Assembly (NCBI GenBank): GCA_964493635.1
Contig: CAZBOW010000003.1
Span: forward strand, 62,001 to 126,000
Source: OLB6 sp964493635
Lineage (GTDB): Bacteria; Bacteroidota; Ignavibacteria; Kapaibacteriales; Kapaibacteriaceae
DNA: 64,000 nt
Reading direction: 5' to 3'
The notes beneath the pieces are model-generated. The model was not told the origin of the DNA. It made no database searches and worked only from the letters and a program-made list of their open reading frames with translations. A program made the translations under genes and the position numbers. This document shows positions 27,985-35,938 of this stretch, one piece after another (the stretch's first letter is position 1; every line of letters starts with the position of its first letter).

Positions 27985-29288
27985 TGTCCGTAGCCTCATT
28001 TACGCAGCGTGTCCGGGAGCACTCTCATCGGCTGCACAACGCCGCAGCCGATGATTTCTACGCTGCCGTGCGAAAGCAGGGCCTTGCAGCATTTGAGCGG
28101 ATGTCGGTGCCAACTCCACGCCACGAGGAGTGGAAGTACACAAACGTGACGTCGATGTTCGACCACACGCTGGAGATAGGAACCACGCAGGTTGAACCAG
28201 TGACGGCTGCCCTTGGACGCAGCATCACCGATGCGTTGGGAGCCACTGCGATTGTCGTCCGTCTGCAGAACGGTCGTCTCCAAGAAGGTATCGAACTTCC
28301 AAGGCTCCCGGGAGTGGAGATCTACGAATTACGAGAAGGTCAGCTTCCATCAGATCTGGTTGAGGTGTTTGCATCGGTGGCTCACGCTGAGGACCATCCC
28401 TTCGTAGCGCTGAACACAGCAGTTCACCACAGCACGATCGTGATTCATGTACGCCGGAACGCTGTTGTTGATCAGCCGATTCATGTGGTGTGTTCTGTTG
28501 ATACGGTGGATGCGGGACGATTGTGCACACCGCGTGTACTTGTCGTTGCCGAGACGGGGTCGTCGGCCCTCCTCGTGGAGAGTCACCACTCGGTGGGTGA
28601 ACATCCCGCCGTGTGCGTACCTGTAACCGAAGTGGTCCTTCACGCCGGAGCCCACCTTCAACATGTCAAGATTGTAGCTGATGAAGGGCAGGGGAAGCAT
28701 GTTGGCTATACGGCGGCGACCGTTGCACGGGATGCGACCTACGCCTCGTATGTAGCATGCTTGGCCGGAGCCTTTACGCGGAACGACGTGGTTGTGCGAC
28801 TGATCGAACCGGCTGCGTCGGCCGTACTTGATGGAGTGTCGGTCCTGAGCGGCACCGAGCTGGCCGACAACCATACGGTTGTTGACCACAGGGCACCACA
28901 TTGCCGAAGTGAGGAACTCTACAAAGGCGTGTACGATGGTCGGTCGGTGGGGGTATTCAACGGCAAAATCTTTGTGCAGCCCCATGCCCAAAAAACCGAG
29001 GCCTATCAAAGCAGCCATGCGCTACTGCTGAGCGACCGTGCACGTATGAATGCCAAGCCCCAGTTGGAAATCTGGGCCGACGACGTGAAGTGTTCGCATG
29101 GTGCCACAACGGGACAGCTTAACGAAGAGGCGGTCTTCTACATGCAGGCTCGCGGAATCGATCGCGCCGCTGCAAAGGCCCTGATGACCTATGCCTTCGC
29201 GGCGGAGGTCGTGGAGCGATTCCCCCATGAGGGCCTGCGTGCATTACTGGAGCAACAGATCGCCCAAAAGTTGGAGCTGTCCGAGTGA
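27984..29288 (+). CDS. sufD: Fe-S cluster assembly protein SufD
   Basis: 434 residues. SufB paralogue and partner in SufBC2D. PTPRHEEWKYTNVTSM at the N-terminus, DNHTVVDHRAPHCRSEELYKG and VQPHAQKTEAYQSSHALLLS in the beta-helix, and KCSHGATTGQLNEEAVFYMQARGI at the end are diagnostic. The ATG at 27984 overlaps the sufC stop by one base. A longer frame from 27882 lies within sufC and is rejected. Its stop overlaps the sufS GTG (GTGA). Confidence 0.97.
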   Translation: MSVASFTQRVREHSHRLHNAAADDFYAAVRKQGLAAFERMSVPTPRHEEWKYTNVTSMFDHTLEIGTTQVEPVTAALGRSITDALGATAIVVRLQNGRLQEGIELPRLPGVEIYELREGQLPSDLVEVFASVAHAEDHPFVALNTAVHHSTIVIHVRRNAVVDQPIHVVCSVDTVDAGRLCTPRVLVVAETGSSALLVESHHSVGEHPAVCVPVTEVVLHAGAHLQHVKIVADEGQGKHVGYTAATVARDATYASYVACLAGAFTRNDVVVRLIEPAASAVLDGVSVLSGTELADNHTVVDHRAPHCRSEELYKGVYDGRSVGVFNGKIFVQPHAQKTEAYQSSHALLLSDRARMNAKPQLEIWADDVKCSHGATTGQLNEEAVFYMQARGIDRAAAKALMTYAFAAEVVERFPHEGLRALLEQQIAQKLELSE

Positions 29289-30520
29289 TCCCGTCGCGCC
29301 ACTACGACCCACACGCTGTGCGTGCTCAGTTCCCGATTCTGAGCCGAACGGTCCATGGTGGTGTGCCCCTGGTGTACTTGGACAGTGCAGCCACGACACA
29401 AAAACCCGACGTCGTGATTACCGCGATTGACCGGTACTACCGCACATCGAATAGCAACGTCCATCGTGCCGCACACGTCCTCAGTTCGGAGGCTACGGCG
29501 ATCTGGGAAGGGGCTCGTCGCCGTGTTGCCCAGTTCATTGGTGCTGGGCGTGCCGAGGAAGTGGTCTTTACCCGTGGAACGACGGAGTCGATCAATCTTG
29601 TTGCTGCTTCGTGGGGATCGATGCACGTGAACTCCGGTGACGAGATTCTGATCACGGGCATGGAGCATCACGCCAATATCGTCCCGTGGCAGATGCTGTG
29701 CGAGCGCAGCGGGGCAACACTGAAGGTTGTTCCGGTGCTGGATGATGGGTCGCTGGACATGGCTTCCGTTGACGCACTTCTGTCGGAGCGGACGCGACTC
29801 TTTGCCATGGTACATGCTAGCAATACCACGGGCACCATCAACGATGTGGCTGCACTTTGCGCATTGGCCGCCGCCAAAGGTGTTCGCACCCTGGTGGATG
29901 GTGCGCAGGCCGTCTTGCATCAGCCCGTGGATGTCCAAGCGATTGGTTGTGATTTCTACGTGTTCTCCGCTCACAAGCTTTATGGACCTACCGGCATCGG
30001 CGTACTCTGGGGGCGCTATGATCTGCTCGAGACCATGCCGCCGTATCAGGGAGGGGGAGCGATGATTCAGCACGTTTCGCTGGAACGATCGATCTACGAA
30101 GCACCGCCCTTGCGTTTTGAGGCTGGGACGCCTCACATCGCCGGAGCTGCTGGACTACAGGCTGCCCTCGATTGGTTCGATACCCTTGATCTTGCGGAGA
30201 TGGAACGACACGAAGAATACTTGACGCAACGCACTACGGAGGTGGTCGGCCAGATCGATGGTGCGCGGGTGATCGGCACCGCCCCACGTAAGATTGGCGT
30301 TGTATCGTTTGTTATCGACGGCATTCATGGGACAGATCTGGGAATGCTCCTAGATGAACAAGGTGTTGCAACCCGTACCGGACATCACTGCACCATGCCC
30401 CTGCTCGAGAGATTTAACGTGGGCTCGACGTGTAGGGTGTCCTTTGCGGCCTACTCCACAACCGAAGATGTTGATGTTTTTGAACGTGCCTTGACAAAAG
30501 CCGTGCGGATGTTACGATGA
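29285..30520 (+). CDS. sufS: Cysteine desulfurase SufS
   Basis: 411 residues. PLP enzyme that takes sulfur from cysteine and hands it to SufE. The PLP lysine is in FSAHKLYGPTG, the PLP-stacking histidine in MEHHANIVPW, and the catalytic cysteine in RTGHHCTMPL, which marks it as group II (SufS/CsdA). The start is GTG, forming a 4-bp GTGA overlap with sufD. It overlaps sufE by 4 bp. Confidence 0.97.
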   Translation: MIPSRHYDPHAVRAQFPILSRTVHGGVPLVYLDSAATTQKPDVVITAIDRYYRTSNSNVHRAAHVLSSEATAIWEGARRRVAQFIGAGRAEEVVFTRGTTESINLVAASWGSMHVNSGDEILITGMEHHANIVPWQMLCERSGATLKVVPVLDDGSLDMASVDALLSERTRLFAMVHASNTTGTINDVAALCALAAAKGVRTLVDGAQAVLHQPVDVQAIGCDFYVFSAHKLYGPTGIGVLWGRYDLLETMPPYQGGGAMIQHVSLERSIYEAPPLRFEAGTPHIAGAAGLQAALDWFDTLDLAEMERHEEYLTQRTTEVVGQIDGARVIGTAPRKIGVVSFVIDGIHGTDLGMLLDEQGVATRTGHHCTMPLLERFNVGSTCRVSFAAYSTTEDVDVFERALTKAVRMLR

Positions 30521-30945
30521 CGATTGCGGACACGATTACCGATCTGGCACAGCAGCTGGAGCAGTTCCCAGACTGGGAAGATCGCTATGCCCACATCATT
30601 GCCATGGGGAAGCACCTCACACCGTATCCGGAGGAGTTTCGATCGGACGACTTCTTGGTCCGTGGATGCCAATCCCGCGTGTGGCTGCATCCGTCGATCG
30701 ACCAGGGTGTTGTGCATTTCGACGCCGACAGCGATGCTTTGATTGTCAAGGGGCTTGTGGCCATGTTGATGAAGATTTACAATCATCGAACACCTGATGA
30801 AATTCTCTCTGTGCCCGCGGACTTTGTCGCCCGACTTGGTCTTGATGCACACCTTTCTCAAAACCGAGCGAACGGACTGTCGGCTATGATGAAGCAACTG
30901 GCACTCTATGCGCTGGCATACAAAGTTTCTGGAGCCACGAGATGA
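30517..30945 (+). CDS. sufE: Sulfur acceptor protein SufE
   Basis: 142 residues. It accepts persulfide sulfur from SufS and passes it to SufB. Cys51 in LVRGCQSRVW is at the same number as the active cysteine of E. coli SufE. The DWEDRYAHIIAMGK opening and the final S-x-N-R-A-N-G-L-x-A-M segment are typical. ATGA overlaps on both sides (sufS before, sufT after). Confidence 0.97.
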   Translation: MTIADTITDLAQQLEQFPDWEDRYAHIIAMGKHLTPYPEEFRSDDFLVRGCQSRVWLHPSIDQGVVHFDADSDALIVKGLVAMLMKIYNHRTPDEILSVPADFVARLGLDAHLSQNRANGLSAMMKQLALYALAYKVSGATR

Positions 30946-31322
30946 GTCAGAATGATAATCAGATTCAGAATCCGATTCAGAATCAGATTCAGAGTCAGAC
31001 TCACGATGCAAACCACGTTGCGCACCTCCGGGATCGCGTCATCGAGGCGATCAAAACGGTCTTCGACCCGGAGATTCCCGTTGATGTGTATGAACTCGGG
31101 CTGATCTATGAAGTGGTCACGTCGCTCGATGGCGGCGTCTTGATTGTGATGACACTCACGACCCCCAACTGTCCGTCGGCACAGACGTTGCCACAGGACG
31201 TGGAGAACGCCGCTCGATCGGTGGATGGTGTTACCGATGTGCACATCAAACTCACCTTCGACCCACCGTGGGATAAAACGATGATGTCGGAAGCTGCTCT
31301 GTTTGCCATGGGGCTCTACTGA
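30942..31322 (+). CDS. sufT: SufT-like MIP18/DUF59 Fe-S assembly protein
   Basis: 126 residues. The core (FDPEIPVDVYELGLIYEV ... TTPNCPSAQTLP ... DPPWDKTMMSEAAL) is the MIP18/DUF59 fold; the cysteine in PNCPSA is the family's conserved one. Homologues in suf operons help mature Fe-S proteins. The first about 25 residues are an Asn/Gln-rich stretch made by a 12-bp tandem repeat and are probably disordered. It overlaps sufE by 4 bp; 70 bp separate it from the ferredoxin gene. Confidence 0.92.
   Translation: MSQNDNQIQNPIQNQIQSQTHDANHVAHLRDRVIEAIKTVFDPEIPVDVYELGLIYEVVTSLDGGVLIVMTLTTPNCPSAQTLPQDVENAARSVDGVTDVHIKLTFDPPWDKTMMSEAALFAMGLY
30957..31004 (+). repeat. 12-bp tandem repeat, four copies, at the start of sufT
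   Basis: Units AATCAGATTCAG, AATCCGATTCAG, AATCAGATTCAG and a diverged AGTCAGACTCAC lie head to tail, encoding repeated I-Q-N/I-Q-S tetrads before the DUF59 domain. Copy changes would keep the frame. Confidence 0.85.
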
Positions 31323-31392
31323 GCGCAGTATTGCAGAACATATTCCGAACTTTGAACACTACGCACTTGACGCAATCAACTTTACCAACGCT

Positions 31393-31719
31393 ATGTCAAA
31401 CGATTTCGATCAACAGTCAGAACTCACCGATGCTGCTCCACAAACACGTCGCGTCAAAATTCGCATGTATGGCGAAGAGCACGAATTCGACGTGCGCCCG
31501 GAAGAAACGATTCTGACAGCAGCTCAGCGAGCCGACATTGATCCACCGTACGCCTGTCAAATTGGTGCATGTTGTACCTGTAGGGCGAAGCTGCTCTCCG
31601 GAAAGGTACAAATGGACGAGCGCGAGGCACTCTCCGACGAGGAGATCGCCGAGGGGTACGTTCTAACATGTCAGTCCCACCCACTTACGGACGACGTCTT
31701 TGCGGACTACGATCAGTAG
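31393..31719 (+). CDS. [2Fe-2S] ferredoxin
   Basis: 108 residues. Plant-type ferredoxin: C-x4-C-x2-C in ACQIGACCTCRAK and the fourth cysteine in VLTCQSHP. An extra cysteine sits next to the second ligand. The sequence is close to the ferredoxin domains of PaaE-like reductases, but stands alone here. Inside the suf operon it is a likely electron donor for cluster assembly (inference). The ATG at 31393 is chosen; an upstream frame from 31303 overlaps sufT and adds unrelated residues. Confidence 0.93.
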   Translation: MSNDFDQQSELTDAAPQTRRVKIRMYGEEHEFDVRPEETILTAAQRADIDPPYACQIGACCTCRAKLLSGKVQMDEREALSDEEIAEGYVLTCQSHPLTDDVFADYDQ

Positions 31720-31772
31720 GGAGGGTGAACCAGTGGTGAGCCACTACGCATGAAGAAGGTCGAGGTAGCACG

Positions 31773-32207
31773 ATGGTCAGACTTTCCAAACGAACAGAGT
31801 ATGCTCTCATGGTAGTCCAGTACATGGCGGTTCGTCCCCATGTACAGATTTCTGCCAAGGAGCTAGCCCAACGTCTTGAACTTCCTCCGGCGCTCATGGC
31901 CAAGGTGGTCCAGGCCCTGGTCCGAGGCCAGGTTCTAACCTCCGTGTTAGGGGCGGGAGGGGGCTACCGGTTTAAGAGAAGTACGACGGATGTGTCGATT
32001 GCCGACGTGATCGAGGCCGTTGAGGGTCAGCAAGGGAGCTTAGTAGACTGCCAGGAAACCAATCACGACGGCTGTGAGATGCAGGTGACCTGTATGATTC
32101 GCGAGCCCCTTGCCCTCCTGAACGAACAGATTATCCTAACGCTAAAAACAATGACCGTGGCCGATCTCGTGCGGCCACAACGTACAGTACAATTGGAGGT
32201 ACCATGA
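31773..32207 (+). CDS. Rrf2-family transcriptional regulator, probable [Fe-S]-sensing suf regulator
   Basis: 144 residues. Winged helix-turn-helix start LSKRTEYALMVVQYMA, wing GAGGGYRF, and a cysteine set Cys93-x7-Cys101-x5-Cys107 (DCQETNHDGC, VTC) in the position where IscR-type regulators bind a [2Fe-2S] cluster. Its place between the ferredoxin and the A-type carrier genes suggests it controls this operon. The palindrome at the suf promoter (25706-25730) is IscR-like and is its most obvious target (inference). The downstream gene overlaps it by 4 bp. Confidence 0.9.
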   Translation: MVRLSKRTEYALMVVQYMAVRPHVQISAKELAQRLELPPALMAKVVQALVRGQVLTSVLGAGGGYRFKRSTTDVSIADVIEAVEGQQGSLVDCQETNHDGCEMQVTCMIREPLALLNEQIILTLKTMTVADLVRPQRTVQLEVP

Positions 32208-32614
32208 GCGAAACCGCAAGCATGATGATGATGGGAGTCGAGGATGTGTCGATCCCGACCGGCATCACCGGAACCGACGCTGGCGATAACATCACGGTCA
32301 CGGCAAAGGCCATCAAGCAGGTCAAAACCGTCAAGGCCGAGAATAACATTCCGGAGTCCTACGGTCTTCGACTGGGAGTGAAGGGTGGTGGTTGCTCCGG
32401 GATGTCGTATACCCTGGGCTTCGACCCGGAGGCGCGCGAGCACGATCTGGTGCTCGAGGCCGATGGCGTGCCCGTGTTCATCGATTCCAAGAGCATGTTC
32501 TATCTCATGGGCATGACCCTTGACTTCAGCGACGGCTTGATGGGCAAGGGCTTTGTCTTCAACAATCCCAACGCCACGAAGACCTGCGGCTGCGGATCAT
32601 CGTTTAGTGCCTAA
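32204..32614 (+). CDS. A-type Fe-S carrier protein (SufA/IscA/ErpA family)
   Basis: 136 residues with a 30-residue N-terminal extension before the domain. The three family cysteines are present: one in GGGCSGMSY and two in TCGCGSSF. LDFSDGLMGKGFVFNNPNA is characteristic. The protein carries or delivers Fe-S clusters, or iron, to targets. It overlaps the Rrf2 gene by ATGA. Which subfamily it belongs to cannot be decided by eye. Confidence 0.94.
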   Translation: MSETASMMMMGVEDVSIPTGITGTDAGDNITVTAKAIKQVKTVKAENNIPESYGLRLGVKGGGCSGMSYTLGFDPEAREHDLVLEADGVPVFIDSKSMFYLMGMTLDFSDGLMGKGFVFNNPNATKTCGCGSSFSA

Positions 32615-32663
32615 GCCGACGGAAGTCCACGGAATTCACCACCACACATCGAGGAACAGAAAA

Positions 32664-33290
32664 ATGTCGAAAGAATGGAAGTTCAACCCGCGTCCGTATT
32701 CGGATGAAGAAGCTAAAGAGTTGCTCAAAGGTGTTGTGTCGCCGGAAACAGCGGACTGGCATTACAACACGCACCACAAAGGGTACGTGACCTTCCTCAA
32801 CAAGATTGAAGAGAAGTTGCCATCGGCCGACAAATCTGCTGCCAACGGCAACTGGAGTGATTTTGGCGAGTTGAAGCGCCGCCTGACCTGGAACCACGCC
32901 GGTACGGTGCTCCATGATGTCTACTGGGAAGTTCTCGGCGGTGATGGCGATCATACGAAGGGTCCGGATGTTGTGGCGGCCATCGAAGCCGAGTTCGGTT
33001 CCATCGATGCCTGGAAGGCCGACTTCCTTGCTACGTCGCTGGCAGCGAAGCTGTCTGGATGGGGCGTGCTGACCTTCGACCAGCTCTACTCCGGCCGACT
33101 GCTCAATGTTCTGGTGGACGAGCACCACTACGGCGCGATCTGGGGCGGTATTCCGCTGATCTCGTGCGACGTCTTTGAGCATGCCTACTACCACAAAGAC
33201 GGCCCTGGTCGCAAGGCGTACATTGAGAACTTCCTGAACAATCTGCACTGGGGTAGGATCAACGCTCGCTACCTGAAGTTTGTCAAGTGA
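32664..33290 (+). CDS. Iron/manganese-type superoxide dismutase (atypical)
   Basis: 208 residues. Fe/Mn SOD fold with likely metal ligands His33 (DWHYNTHHKGYV), the His in LTWNHAGTVLHD, and the Asp and His of CDVFEHAYY, followed by YIENFLNNLHW. The middle segment TWNHAGTVLHDVYWEVLGGDG and the Cys-Asp-Val-Phe ligand motif differ from the common D-V-W-E-H-A-Y-Y form, so metal choice is uncertain. The ATG at 32664 follows the carrier gene by 49 bp on the same strand. Placement behind suf genes links oxygen defence to Fe-S repair. Confidence 0.9.
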   Translation: MSKEWKFNPRPYSDEEAKELLKGVVSPETADWHYNTHHKGYVTFLNKIEEKLPSADKSAANGNWSDFGELKRRLTWNHAGTVLHDVYWEVLGGDGDHTKGPDVVAAIEAEFGSIDAWKADFLATSLAAKLSGWGVLTFDQLYSGRLLNVLVDEHHYGAIWGGIPLISCDVFEHAYYHKDGPGRKAYIENFLNNLHWGRINARYLKFVK

Positions 33291-33925
33291 CACTCGGTCT
33301 GTTCCCTTTGCACGTAGTCCTGTTTCCGGACTCGCGCCTACCGTTGCATATCTTCGAGCCCCGTTACCGCACCCTGATTCGGGAGTGTTGGGAAGGGGGC
33401 TCGTCGTTTGGTATTCATCTGATTGATCATGGTCATCTCTATCCGGTAGGATGTCTGGCAACGGTGGTCGAGATGGTCGAGGAGTACGACGACGGACGGA
33501 TGGACATCATGGTCCAGGGGACGTCGAGGGTTCGACTGCTCGAGATGAAAACTTCAGACAAGCCGTACGCCGTTGGTGAGGTTGATGGCGTGGAAGATCT
33601 CGTCGAGCCAGTGTTGGAGGAACTGCAGCAACAGTGTATCGACCTCTACCACGAGGTCTTGGCCGTTGCCTACGGCTCCGAGGGCTCCGCCTATTCGATC
33701 CGCTCGGTAGAGCCAAACCTCTCGTTCAAAATCGCACCGAAGTGTGGCCTGTCGCTGGATCAGAAGCAGCACCTACTGGAGCTGATGTCCGAGCGCGTGC
33801 GATTGGAAGTACTGCACGACCATCTCTCCGAATTGCTGCCTACGCTTCGTAAGGCCGACCTCGTGCAGCGCATTGTGCGCAACGATGGATACCTCCCAGC
33901 GATCGATCCCGATACAACCACATGA
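33287..33925 (+). CDS. LON substrate-binding (N-terminal) domain protein
   Basis: 212 residues with only the Lon N-terminal PUA-like domain: LFPLHVVLFPDSRLPLHIFEPRYR, GCLATVVEM, MDIMVQGTSRVRLLE. No AAA or protease domain follows, so it is the stand-alone type whose role is poorly known. The start is GTG overlapping the SOD stop, and it overlaps the phosphatase gene by ATGA. Confidence 0.88.
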   Translation: MTLGLFPLHVVLFPDSRLPLHIFEPRYRTLIRECWEGGSSFGIHLIDHGHLYPVGCLATVVEMVEEYDDGRMDIMVQGTSRVRLLEMKTSDKPYAVGEVDGVEDLVEPVLEELQQQCIDLYHEVLAVAYGSEGSAYSIRSVEPNLSFKIAPKCGLSLDQKQHLLELMSERVRLEVLHDHLSELLPTLRKADLVQRIVRNDGYLPAIDPDTTT

Positions 33926-35208
33926 AGTACACGCCTGGTCAGTCGCAGCGCACGATCTACAAGCTCATTGATCAGCTGCTCTCAGCACAGGAGGACAACC
34001 CCCTTCATGTGCTATCGTCGCTGGTGAACTTCATGGTCGACTCGTCCGACGTGGTGGTCACGGGTGGACGCGTATGGCAGTTTGATACCAGCACTGGTGC
34101 CGAGGCCGATACGTACGTGCTGCGCTACCAGTACGGCGAACTCGAGTCACTCGATCTGGGCCTTCGTCGACGGATCGACGAAATGCCTGGCACGTTATCG
34201 CTGGCCAGTCGAGCTACCCTCACAACCGAGCCCATGGACATGGGGCCTCGGGGTACGCGAGTGTACTCTCTGACCGGTGTTGGCGATCCAGTGCAGAGCA
34301 CGTATGGACCTGTCCCGCCGTTTGCCATTGCTTTCACAGCCCATGAAGTGACCGAAGAGTTCATCGACACCATGCTCGTGGTGTCGAGCGCTGCTACCAC
34401 AGCGCTGCGAAACCAGCGGGCGGCAGTACGCGATCAGGCCTTGCGGAAGGATCTGGACTCCGCATGGAGGATTCAGCGTGGACTGGTGCCTGATCACCAT
34501 GTGGAATACCGCGACCTGGACATCTATGGTGTTTCGGTTCCCGATGCGACGGTGGGAGGCGATTATTTCGATTACATCCACCCGACGGATACCAACGATC
34601 GCCTTGGTGTTGTCATCAGCGATGCCGCCAGTAAGGGGCTGCCGGCAGCTGTCCAGGCGTTGTTCGTAAGTGGTGCCCTGCGGATGGGCGTGTCGTTCGA
34701 CAGTAAGATGTCGGCACTGGTAGCGCGGCTGAACCAGTTGATTTACGACACCTTCCCGAACGAGCGATTCGTGTCGCTCTTTTACGCCGAGTTCATGTCG
34801 TCCACCACGGGTTTGGTCCTCTATGTGAATGCCGGCCACTGTCCACCGATTCACCTCCGCGCATCATCCGGCACGGCAGAGCACCTTCAACCCACCGGAG
34901 GAATCCTTGGGATCATCGAGGATCAGCACTTCGGCGTCGAAAACGTGAACCTTGCGCCCGGAGACTACCTCGTCCTCTACACCGACGGTATTAGCGAGGC
35001 GCTGGATGCGTCAGGCATGCCGTTTGGCGAAGACCGCCTTACGCAGATCGTCATGGCGCAGGCGGGAGCCTCGCCTCAGCACATGGCTCACGCGGTCCTG
35101 GACGCCGTGACGGCCTACAGTGTGGGAGCCCCTTACACCGACGATCGCACCATCGTGGTTATTCGGAGGGCGCCGGAGGAGGGCTCGGCGGCACTGGCTG
35201 CTGATTGA
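33922..35208 (+). CDS. SpoIIE/RsbU-type PP2C serine phosphatase with N-terminal sensor domain
   Basis: 428 residues. The first about 170 residues look GAF-like. After a helical linker (WRIQRGLVP), the PP2C-type phosphatase follows: VGGDYFDYI, VVISDAASKGLPAA, LYVNAGHCPP, LVLYTDGISEA, TDDRTIVVI, which carry the metal-binding aspartates. Such enzymes dephosphorylate anti-anti-sigma factors in partner-switching stress control. No anti-sigma or STAS gene is adjacent. Last gene of the suf-led operon (ATGA overlap with the LON gene). Its 3' end overlaps pth by 50 bp on the other strand. Confidence 0.93.
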   Translation: MKYTPGQSQRTIYKLIDQLLSAQEDNPLHVLSSLVNFMVDSSDVVVTGGRVWQFDTSTGAEADTYVLRYQYGELESLDLGLRRRIDEMPGTLSLASRATLTTEPMDMGPRGTRVYSLTGVGDPVQSTYGPVPPFAIAFTAHEVTEEFIDTMLVVSSAATTALRNQRAAVRDQALRKDLDSAWRIQRGLVPDHHVEYRDLDIYGVSVPDATVGGDYFDYIHPTDTNDRLGVVISDAASKGLPAAVQALFVSGALRMGVSFDSKMSALVARLNQLIYDTFPNERFVSLFYAEFMSSTTGLVLYVNAGHCPPIHLRASSGTAEHLQPTGGILGIIEDQHFGVENVNLAPGDYLVLYTDGISEALDASGMPFGEDRLTQIVMAQAGASPQHMAHAVLDAVTAYSVGAPYTDDRTIVVIRRAPEEGSAALAAD

Positions 35209-35782
35209 CGCCATTCATGGCCTGGGCAGGCCCGTGCTTGAGAATCCGCTCGAGCGCATCACAGGCCGTTTCGACCATGCGTTGCACACCGCCTATTTCC
35301 TCGGGAGCAAAGGGGCTCAGCACGTAGGGGACCAGACCACCGGGACCAAAGTTGCGATCGATGCCACAGCGCAGGCGCCAGAACTGCGGCGACCGCAGCT
35401 CCTGCTCCACACTGGCCACACCGTTGTGCCCGCCACTACTGCCACCGGACCGCAGGTGGACGCGTCCGACGGGAAAGTTGTACTCATCTACCACGACAAC
35501 CACGTGCTTGGCCTGAAGTTGGTGGGCTGCGATCACCTTGCGCACCGCAGTGCCCGACAGATTCATGTACGTTAGTGGCTTGATCAACAGGCAGGTTTTG
35601 CGAGCATAGGTTACGATGGCTTCGTCGAAGAGGGGGTCGCGGTGGGTCCAGTCCGCGCCACGGCGTTTGGCGAAGGCATCGGCTACCATGAAGCCGATGT
35701 TATGGCGCGTTTGGTGATATTCCGCTCCTGGATTGCCGAGGAAGCAGAAAACGTAGTCAGGTGCCGACATCGGGTGTTGCAT
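35159..35782 (-). CDS. pth: Peptidyl-tRNA hydrolase
   Basis: 207 residues. It frees tRNA from prematurely released peptidyl-tRNA. FLGNPGAEYHQTRHNIGF holds the catalytic His, KPLTYMNLSG and GGHNGVASV hold the conserved Asn residues, and VVVDEYNFPVG replaces the usual D-D-L-D-L-P-x-G but keeps the key Asp. The C-terminus is an extended Pro-rich tail coded inside the 3' end of the phosphatase gene. Starts at 35782 or 35770 are both possible; I report the longer. Confidence 0.95.
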   Translation of the reverse strand: MQHPMSAPDYVFCFLGNPGAEYHQTRHNIGFMVADAFAKRRGADWTHRDPLFDEAIVTYARKTCLLIKPLTYMNLSGTAVRKVIAAHQLQAKHVVVVVDEYNFPVGRVHLRSGGSSGGHNGVASVEQELRSPQFWRLRCGIDRNFGPGGLVPYVLSPFAPEEIGGVQRMVETACDALERILKHGPAQAMNGVNQQPVPPSPPPAPSE

Positions 35783-35797
35783 AGGGTGTTACTTCGA

Positions 35798-35836
35798 CTG
35801 TCTCATACAGCTGTCTCATACGGCTGTCTCATACGG
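35798..35836. repeat. 13-bp tandem repeat, three copies, upstream of nuoM
   Basis: CTGTCTCATACAG followed by two copies of CTGTCTCATACGG, head to tail, in the 156-bp gap between pth and nuoM. The first unit is itself a short inverted repeat (CTGT, five bases, ACAG). A 13-bp period is not coding. The remaining gap sequence (35837-35938) holds no clear -7 box; TATATTG at about 35868 is a partial match only. Confidence 0.85.
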
Positions 35837-35938
35837 CTGCGAACCTACGCATTTGCTATATTGCGACGGTTTATCAGCCATCGTCTTCAGCCTCTGTCGA
35901 CAGCCTCCGAACTAACCACGAATGGACGTTGAACCCGT

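Noticed and set aside
31303..31392. N-terminal extension of the ferredoxin
   Set aside because: It overlaps the sufT end and adds residues unrelated to the ferredoxin fold; ATG 31393 fits better.
31730..31755. Small inverted repeat (AGTGG-TGAG-CCACT) before the Rrf2 gene as an operator
   Set aside because: Only 5-bp arms and no likeness to the suf palindrome; could easily occur by chance.
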